A stretch of DNA of 64,000 nucleotides from Pedobacter frigiditerrae (GTDB taxonomy: Bacteria; Bacteroidota; Bacteroidia; Sphingobacteriales; Sphingobacteriaceae): contig NZ_SJSK01000004.1 of the NCBI RefSeq assembly GCF_004331645.1, positions 526,473 to 590,472 on the forward strand. Reading direction: 5' to 3'. Both the position numbers and the translations under genes were made by a program. The notes under the pieces were generated by a model. That model made no database searches, was not told the origin of the DNA, and saw only the letters and a list, made by a program, of their open reading frames with translations. Below are positions 58,911-64,000 of the stretch, piece by piece (within the stretch, counting starts at the first letter, position 1; every line of letters begins with the position of its first letter).

Positions 58911-59051
58911 AGGCCCCATTCCGCTTCGCTACATTGTGGGCTAATCACTCAATCCCTGTCTGCCGTAGGTTGAAGGTTTATCAACAAAAACCTGTATAAG
59001 AAACTGCAGCTGCAATTAGCAAAACCGTATGTATCTATTAAGCTATTAACA

Positions 59052-59080
59052 TTGTCAATCCTTAGTTTTTGTTACCTTTG
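59052..59080 (+). promoter_or_regulatory. Promoter of icmF
   Basis: TTG at 59052-59054, an 18-nt spacer and TACCTTTG at 59073-59080 (exact -7 match). The ATG at 59102 is 21 nt further on. Confidence 0.75.
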
Positions 59081-59101
59081 TACACCAAATACAAAACCTA
59101 A

Positions 59102-62100
59102 ATGGAACAAGTTCAAGTCTACAAGCCCAAAAATAAAATCCGTTTCGTTACTGCAGCAGCATTATTTGATGGCCATGATGCTACCATAAATATCATGCGT
59201 AGAATCTTACAATCTTCTGGTGCCGAAGTAATACATTTAGGTCACAATCGCTCGGTAGAAGAAGTTGTAAATTGTGCCATTCAAGAAGATGTGCAGGGTA
59301 TTGCCATGACATCTTATCAAGGCGGTCATATCGAATATTTTAAATACATGTATGATTTGCTTCAAGAAAGAGGTGCAAATCATATCAAAATATTTGGTGG
59401 TGGTGGTGGTGTTATACTTCCTTCAGAAATTGAAGAACTACAAACTTATGGCATTACAAAGATTTATTCTCCTGATGATGGTCGTAAAATGGGCTTGCAG
59501 GGAATGATAAATAATATGCTGGAGGAAACAGATTTTATCACTACCGAAAAAATAACTACAGAACTAGAGAATATTCCAAATAAAGAGGTTAAAAGCATTG
59601 CATCAGCAATTACTGTTGCAGAAAATGACCCAGAAGGTGCTCAGCAATTCGTTAATGAACTAAAAAAGTTAACACTTAAAAATCAAGCTCCAGTTTTAGG
59701 TATCACAGGAACCGGTGGTTCTGGTAAATCATCATTGGTAGATGAATTAGTTAGGCGATTTTTAATTGAAGTAAAAGATAAAACATTAGCCATCATCTCT
59801 GTAGATCCTTCCAAAAGGAAAACAGGTGGTGCGCTGTTAGGCGATAGAATTAGAATGAACGCCATCAATAACCCAAGGGTTTATATGCGCTCATTAGCAA
59901 CTCGCCAAGCCAACTTGGCTCTTTCAAAAAATGTTCAAGAAAGCATAGATATCTGCAAAGCAGCAGGGTACGATTTAATCATTGTTGAAACTTCCGGAAT
60001 CGGGCAATCTGATACAGAAATCACAGAGCATTGTGATGTTTCTCTTTATGTAATGACACCAGAGTTTGGTGCTGCAACTCAATTAGAAAAAATCGATATG
60101 CTTGATTTTGCTGACCTTGTTGCCATCAATAAATTCGACAAACGTGGCGCTTTAGATGCTTTACGTGATGTAAGAAAACAATATAAGCGTAATCACAATA
60201 TTTTTGATGCCAAGGATGAAGACATTCCTGTTTTTGGAACAATGGCATCACAATTTAACGACCCTGGAATGAATAATTTATTTGTTTCATTACTTAATGA
60301 AATTAAAGAAAAAACAGGAGTTGATTTTAAATCAGCAATGCTGACTACTATTAATCAATCAGAGAAAATTTATATTATTCCACCTGATAGGATTAGGTAT
60401 TTATCGGAAATTGCTGAAGCAAGTGAAACTTATAACGAATGGGTAGATAAGCAATGTAAAATAGCTAGAAAACTCTATCAGCTACAAGGTGTAATGGAAT
60501 TTTCGGCTGATTTCGAAAATATAGGAGATGGTTTGAAACAAGCTTACACCTTTATTGAAGAGCAATTGGATGGAGAATGCAAACGCTTATTACGCCAATG
60601 GCCAACAACTAAAGCGAAATATAAGGAAGAGTTTTTTGTATATAAAGTTCGTGATAAAGAAATTAAACAACCATTATATTACGAATCACTTTCGAAACTT
60701 CAAATCCCAAAAATCTCATTACCTAGGTATGAAGATTGGGGAGATATACTCCGTTGGTTATTAACAGAAAACGTTCCTGGAGAATTCCCTTATGCTGCTG
60801 GTGTATTTCCCCTTAAGCGTGAAGGTGAAGACCCAACGCGTATGTTTGCTGGCGAAGGTGGTCCAGAACGAACTAATAAGCGTTTCCATTACGTGTCTTT
60901 AGGGCAACCTGCTCATCGTTTATCTACGGCTTTTGATTCCGTAACCTTATATGGCGAAGACCCTCACATTCGACCTGATATTTATGGCAAAATAGGCAAC
61001 TCAGGAGTTAGCATTGCAACATTAGATGATGCTAAAAAACTCTACTCAGGTTTCGACTTATGTGCGTCATCAACTTCTGTTTCAATGACAATAAATGGCC
61101 CTGCACCAATGTTATTAGGCTTCTTTATGAATACCGCTATTGACCAGCAGTGCGAAAAGTACATTATTGAAAATCGACTACAAGAAGAGATTGAAAGTAA
61201 AATTAAAGACCTCTACAAGAAAAAAGGCATTGAACGTCCATTTTACCAAGGAGATTTACCACAAGGTAATAGTGGCCTAGGTTTAATGTTATTGGGCGTA
61301 ACTGGTGATGAAGTTTTGCCTCGAGATGTTTATGCTAAAATTAGAACATATGCAATAAGTGCAGTTCGTGGTACTGTTCAAGCAGATATTTTGAAAGAAG
61401 ACCAAGCACAAAATACTTGTATTTTCTCAACTGAATTCGCCTTAAGAATGATGGGCGATATTCAGAAGTATTTTATAGATGAAAAAGTAAGGAATTTTTA
61501 TTCAGTATCAATTTCTGGTTATCATATAGCCGAAGCTGGAGCAAATCCGATATCTCAACTAGCATTTACCCTTAGTAATGGTTTTACATTTGTAGAATAT
61601 TACTTAAGCAGAGGAATGAATATAGATGATTTCGCCCCAAATCTTTCATTTTTCTTCAGTAATGGTATTGATCCAGAATATGCTGTTATTGGTCGTGTAG
61701 CTCGGAGAATTTGGGCCAAAGCAATCAAAAATAAATACAAAGGGAATGACCGTTCTCAAAAGTTAAAATATCATATTCAAACTTCCGGACGATCGTTACA
61801 TGCTCAAGAAATTGATTTCAATGATATAAGAACTACACTACAAGCATTGTATGCGATTTACGATAATTGTAATTCATTGCATACAAATGCCTATGACGAA
61901 GCGATAACAACGCCAACCGAGGAATCTGTACGCAGGGCGATGGCCATTCAATTAATCATTAACAGGGAATTAGGTTTAGCAAAAAATGAAAACCCATTAC
62001 AAGGCGCTTTCATTATTGAAGATTTAACAGATTTAGTTGAGGAAGCTGTTTTACTCGAATTTAAACGAATTAATGACCGTGGCGGCGTTTTAGGAGCTAT

Positions 62101-62467
62101 GGAAACCATGTATCAACGTGGAAAAATACAAGAAGAAAGCTTATACTACGAAACGTTAAAGCATAATGGTGAGTTTCCAATCGTTGGTGTAAATACATTC
62201 CTAAATAAAAATGGTTCACCTACAATTGTTCCTGGAGAAGTAATAAGAGCTACTGAGGAAGAGAAACAGTATCAAATCAAAGCTCTAAAGGCTTTTCAAA
62301 ATAGAAATGAACAAAAAACTGAACAAGCGTTATTGAAGCTCCAAAAAACGGCAATTGCTGGAGATAATATCTTTGAGGAGTTAATGGAGGTTTGTAAAAT
62401 TTGTTCTCTAGGACAAATTAGTAAAGCGCTTTATGAAGTTGGTGGACAATATAGAAGAAATATGTAA
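59102..62467 (+). CDS. icmF: Fused isobutyryl-CoA mutase IcmF
   Basis: An adenosylcobalamin-dependent acyl-CoA mutase with a built-in chaperone, 1121 aa, interconverting isobutyryl-CoA and butyryl-CoA. The N-terminal B12-binding domain (about 10-145) has LFDGHDATIN with His25 as the expected cobalt ligand and a GGGGG loop. The central MeaB-like G-protein domain (about 195-420) has the P-loop GTGGSGKSS at about 200-208, SVDPSKRKTGGALLGDR and NKFD. The C-terminal mutase barrel (about 560-1100) has the FDSVTLYGEDP motif. This domain order defines IcmF and excludes plain methylmalonyl-CoA mutase. It has its own promoter and terminator. Confidence 0.95.
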   Translation: MEQVQVYKPKNKIRFVTAAALFDGHDATINIMRRILQSSGAEVIHLGHNRSVEEVVNCAIQEDVQGIAMTSYQGGHIEYFKYMYDLLQERGANHIKIFGGGGGVILPSEIEELQTYGITKIYSPDDGRKMGLQGMINNMLEETDFITTEKITTELENIPNKEVKSIASAITVAENDPEGAQQFVNELKKLTLKNQAPVLGITGTGGSGKSSLVDELVRRFLIEVKDKTLAIISVDPSKRKTGGALLGDRIRMNAINNPRVYMRSLATRQANLALSKNVQESIDICKAAGYDLIIVETSGIGQSDTEITEHCDVSLYVMTPEFGAATQLEKIDMLDFADLVAINKFDKRGALDALRDVRKQYKRNHNIFDAKDEDIPVFGTMASQFNDPGMNNLFVSLLNEIKEKTGVDFKSAMLTTINQSEKIYIIPPDRIRYLSEIAEASETYNEWVDKQCKIARKLYQLQGVMEFSADFENIGDGLKQAYTFIEEQLDGECKRLLRQWPTTKAKYKEEFFVYKVRDKEIKQPLYYESLSKLQIPKISLPRYEDWGDILRWLLTENVPGEFPYAAGVFPLKREGEDPTRMFAGEGGPERTNKRFHYVSLGQPAHRLSTAFDSVTLYGEDPHIRPDIYGKIGNSGVSIATLDDAKKLYSGFDLCASSTSVSMTINGPAPMLLGFFMNTAIDQQCEKYIIENRLQEEIESKIKDLYKKKGIERPFYQGDLPQGNSGLGLMLLGVTGDEVLPRDVYAKIRTYAISAVRGTVQADILKEDQAQNTCIFSTEFALRMMGDIQKYFIDEKVRNFYSVSISGYHIAEAGANPISQLAFTLSNGFTFVEYYLSRGMNIDDFAPNLSFFFSNGIDPEYAVIGRVARRIWAKAIKNKYKGNDRSQKLKYHIQTSGRSLHAQEIDFNDIRTTLQALYAIYDNCNSLHTNAYDEAITTPTEESVRRAMAIQLIINRELGLAKNENPLQGAFIIEDLTDLVEEAVLLEFKRINDRGGVLGAMETMYQRGKIQEESLYYETLKHNGEFPIVGVNTFLNKNGSPTIVPGEVIRATEEEKQYQIKALKAFQNRNEQKTEQALLKLQKTAIAGDNIFEELMEVCKICSLGQISKALYEVGGQYRRNM

Positions 62468-62476
62468 AGCTCATTA

Positions 62477-62514
62477 AAAGGAAAAGCCTCGAATATCGAA
62501 GCTTTTCCTTTAAT
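62477..62514. terminator. Bidirectional terminator after icmF
   Basis: Stem AAAGGAAAAGC (62477-62487) with GCTTTTCCTTT (62501-62511), with a TCG/CGA inner helix and A/T-rich flanks. It serves icmF and the converging desaturase gene. Confidence 0.88.
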
Positions 62515-62526
62515 AATATATATAAA

Positions 62527-63507
62527 TTAAGAATGAATCCAACTAAATTTATAATCCATTGTTGGATTTTTCATTCTATCTGCTACACGTAATAAACGAT
62601 CTGGAAGATTCATTACATAATCTCTTGCTTTTTCTCCAGCTTCATTTAATTCTTGCAAACTATCAATTTTCCACTCTTCAATTAGGGATTGCATGATCTC
62701 AACATAATCAACTGCTGTATAAACGCCTAATCTCTGTGCAGCATCCGTAAAGTGACCAAATGTTTGCCCAATTTTCATTCCCATTTCACGCAAAAAATGG
62801 GCAGGCATAACAATTTTCTTACGCATCATATCTTCAAAGGCAATCATGGCTTCACTAGGATCTACTTCAAATATCTTAGACATAAAATCTTTATAAGCCT
62901 TTGCATGACGAGCTTCATCAGATGCAATTACACCGCACATTTTAGAGAGCAATGTATCTCCATCTTTTTTCGCTAATGAAGCAACCCTTCTGTGTGAGAT
63001 ATTTGTAGCTAATTCTTGGAAACTTGTATAGACAAAATTGCGGTAGGGATCATGACCTGTACCAATATCAAATCCATCAGCAATTAAATACTGCGTAGAA
63101 ATTTCCATTTGGCGCATATCAACGCGACCAGATAAATATAAATATTTATTCAGCAGATCACCATGACGATTTTCTTCACCAGTCCAATGACGATTCCATT
63201 TAACCCATCCGCTTTCTTCATCGCGTGAAATACCATCCATCATCATTAACCAAGATTCATATGTAGGTAGTGCCTCCTCTGTTATTGTATCGCCAATTAA
63301 AACAGCAACCAAATCATAAGAAAGGTCTTTTGCATTTTCCCTTAATATTTTTATATCCTGATAAAAAGAATCCTTAGTAGAGTCTGGCAAAAAATCAGAT
63401 GGTTGCCAGTTGGTATCGATAGGTTTCAAATAGGTGGGCATCATTTTAAGCATATATTTTTCAATATGTATTAATACTTCCTTTCTTGATCCAAAATTGA
63501 TTTTCAT
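62527..63507 (-). CDS. Acyl-ACP desaturase (stearoyl-ACP type, diiron)
   Basis: A soluble ferritin-fold diiron enzyme that introduces a double bond in acyl-ACP, about 326 aa from the ATG at 63507; the frame opens 7 codons earlier but that part lies next to the promoter. Ligand motifs are WTGEENRHG and ASDEARHAKAYKDF, the two E-x-x-H pairs of the family, with further Glu in the first helix (ITEEALPTYESW). QYLIADGFDIGTGHDPY is a typical plant-like desaturase segment. It requires ferredoxin-type reduction. It converges on icmF across a bidirectional terminator. Confidence 0.93.
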   Translation of the reverse strand: MKINFGSRKEVLIHIEKYMLKMMPTYLKPIDTNWQPSDFLPDSTKDSFYQDIKILRENAKDLSYDLVAVLIGDTITEEALPTYESWLMMMDGISRDEESGWVKWNRHWTGEENRHGDLLNKYLYLSGRVDMRQMEISTQYLIADGFDIGTGHDPYRNFVYTSFQELATNISHRRVASLAKKDGDTLLSKMCGVIASDEARHAKAYKDFMSKIFEVDPSEAMIAFEDMMRKKIVMPAHFLREMGMKIGQTFGHFTDAAQRLGVYTAVDYVEIMQSLIEEWKIDSLQELNEAGEKARDYVMNLPDRLLRVADRMKNPTMDYKFSWIHS

Positions 63508-63525
63508 CGTTTTATATTTAAGGCA

Positions 63526-63533
63526 CAAAGATA
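63526..63533 (-). promoter_or_regulatory. -7 box of the desaturase promoter
   Basis: On the minus strand this reads TATCTTTG, an exact TAnnTTTG match, 18 nt before the ATG at 63507. The -33 region has no clear TTTG. Confidence 0.65.
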
Positions 63534-63705
63534 AGTATTCTGTCCCGCTTAGTATTAGTTTATTTGTAATTATAACAAAGATATTGGGGAAAAGTTCTTG
63601 TGTAGATTGTTCTTGTTTTTTGAAAATATGCTGTTTAGCAGCTTACGTATGGCTTATCATTAGCGTAGGTAAAGTGTTCCGTTTTATCCCCCTTGTCGTG
63701 CGCCC

Positions 63706-63743
63706 ATAAAACAGAAATGCCCCGCCACTTTCGTGACGGGGCA
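63706..63743 (-). terminator. rRNA operon terminator
   Basis: On the minus strand, an 11-bp GC-rich stem (63733-63743 with 63718-63728, one G-T pair), a GAAA tetraloop and a tail TTTCTGTTTT. It lies about 10 bp after the 5S gene. Confidence 0.9.
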
Positions 63744-63752
63744 ATCTTTAGG

Positions 63753-63864
<112 letters not shown>

Positions 63865-63949
63865 ATATCTTTAATGGGCGGACATGGTCCATTCCCAGAA
63901 TGACATATTATTGAAAGAAGTCAATTTTGAAGAGCAAACAACGTGTTGC

Positions 63950-64000
63950 TCTTGAAAGCCTCGGGTTATTAGTATCACTCGACTGTGCTGTCGCCAGCTT
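63950..64000 (-). rRNA. rrl: 23S ribosomal RNA, 3' end (continues beyond window)
   Basis: On the minus strand the last bases read AAGCTGGCGACAGCACAG followed by TCGAGTGATACTAATAACCC and GAGGCTTTC. This matches the 3' terminus of bacterial 23S rRNA (the GGTACTAAT...GAGGCTT region). The 3' end position is approximate. A short AAGAGCAA/TTGCTCTT hairpin (63930-63953) lies at the junction with the 5S spacer and may be a processing site. Confidence 0.85.

Noticed and set aside
58911..58975. Possible relation of the CCGCTTCGCTACATTG fragment to parts of 35810-35880 and 1740-1800
   Set aside because: Only short words are shared (for example CCGCT...CTACA); an alignment long enough to claim homology could not be made by eye.
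63529..63752. Search for a tRNA beside the rRNA operon
   Set aside because: No cloverleaf or GGTTCGAATCC-like T-arm is visible between the desaturase gene and the 5S gene, or between 5S and 23S.

Overview
The window looks like chromosomal DNA from a Bacteroidota bacterium of the family Sphingobacteriaceae, most likely Pedobacter or a close relative. The evidence is AT-rich coding DNA, many exact TAnnTTTG promoter -7 boxes (the Bacteroidota sigma-A type), few Shine-Dalgarno sequences, Bacteroidota-typical families (DUF4783, DUF4294, HU-CCDC81/SPOR, PafA, IcmF, LpxR, bacillithiol BshB1), and a minus-strand rRNA operon entering at the right edge. The genus is an inference; no 16S sequence is visible. 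I see no phage, insertion sequence, CRISPR array or tRNA. The content is mostly core metabolism and envelope functions.

Layout. 0-6 kb: the 5' part of a type IB topoisomerase, fmt, a palindrome-rich gap, a class IV aminotransferase with rluD, an outer-membrane protein, a PLP-dependent deaminase and a cold-shock-like protein. 6-13.4 kb: lysine 6-transaminase, then a minus-strand block with DUF4294, glutathione peroxidase, bacillithiol deacetylase bshB1, a glutaryl-CoA-dehydrogenase-like enzyme and a TPR-thioredoxin protein. 13.5-20.5 kb: Rel/Spo, fur, purA and a CHASE4-like hybrid histidine kinase. 20.6-27.9 kb: pabB, an M48 lipoprotein peptidase, plsY, nadC, DUF4783, gpmI and TPR/lipoproteins. 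28-35.4 kb: lon, an LpxR-like protein, arfB, ferritin, cmk, a DUF1080 protein, a small membrane protein and an SH3 protein.

35.4-46.8 kb: a 673-bp gap with tandem 11-mers, rpsA, a nested palindromic element, a GH20 hexosaminidase, a three-gene ECF sigma unit, an acetaldehyde module (AraC, exaC, DUF779), a DCC-family protein and pyrR-pyrB. 47-55.8 kb: the most interesting locus, a six-gene run encoding a giant TPR protein, a plug-less beta-barrel, a membrane-spanning HU/SPOR protein, and ExbB/TolQ, ExbD/TolR and TonB/TolA homologues; a lipoprotein gene follows. It could form an energised machine from cytoplasm to outer membrane, perhaps doing the job of Tol-Pal-CpoB. 55.8-64 kb: folC, pafA, icmF, a stearoyl-ACP-type desaturase, then the rrn terminator, 5S and the 3' end of 23S.

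Regulatory reading. Several genes (rluD, pabB, cmk, the DCC gene and probably the TPR gene) have a -7 box only 3-7 nt before the ATG, which predicts leaderless mRNAs. Two distant copies of an intergenic palindrome differ by compensatory changes in their stem. The gpmI leader contains a terminator-like hairpin, and the pyrR promoter lies on a perfect 16-bp tandem duplication.
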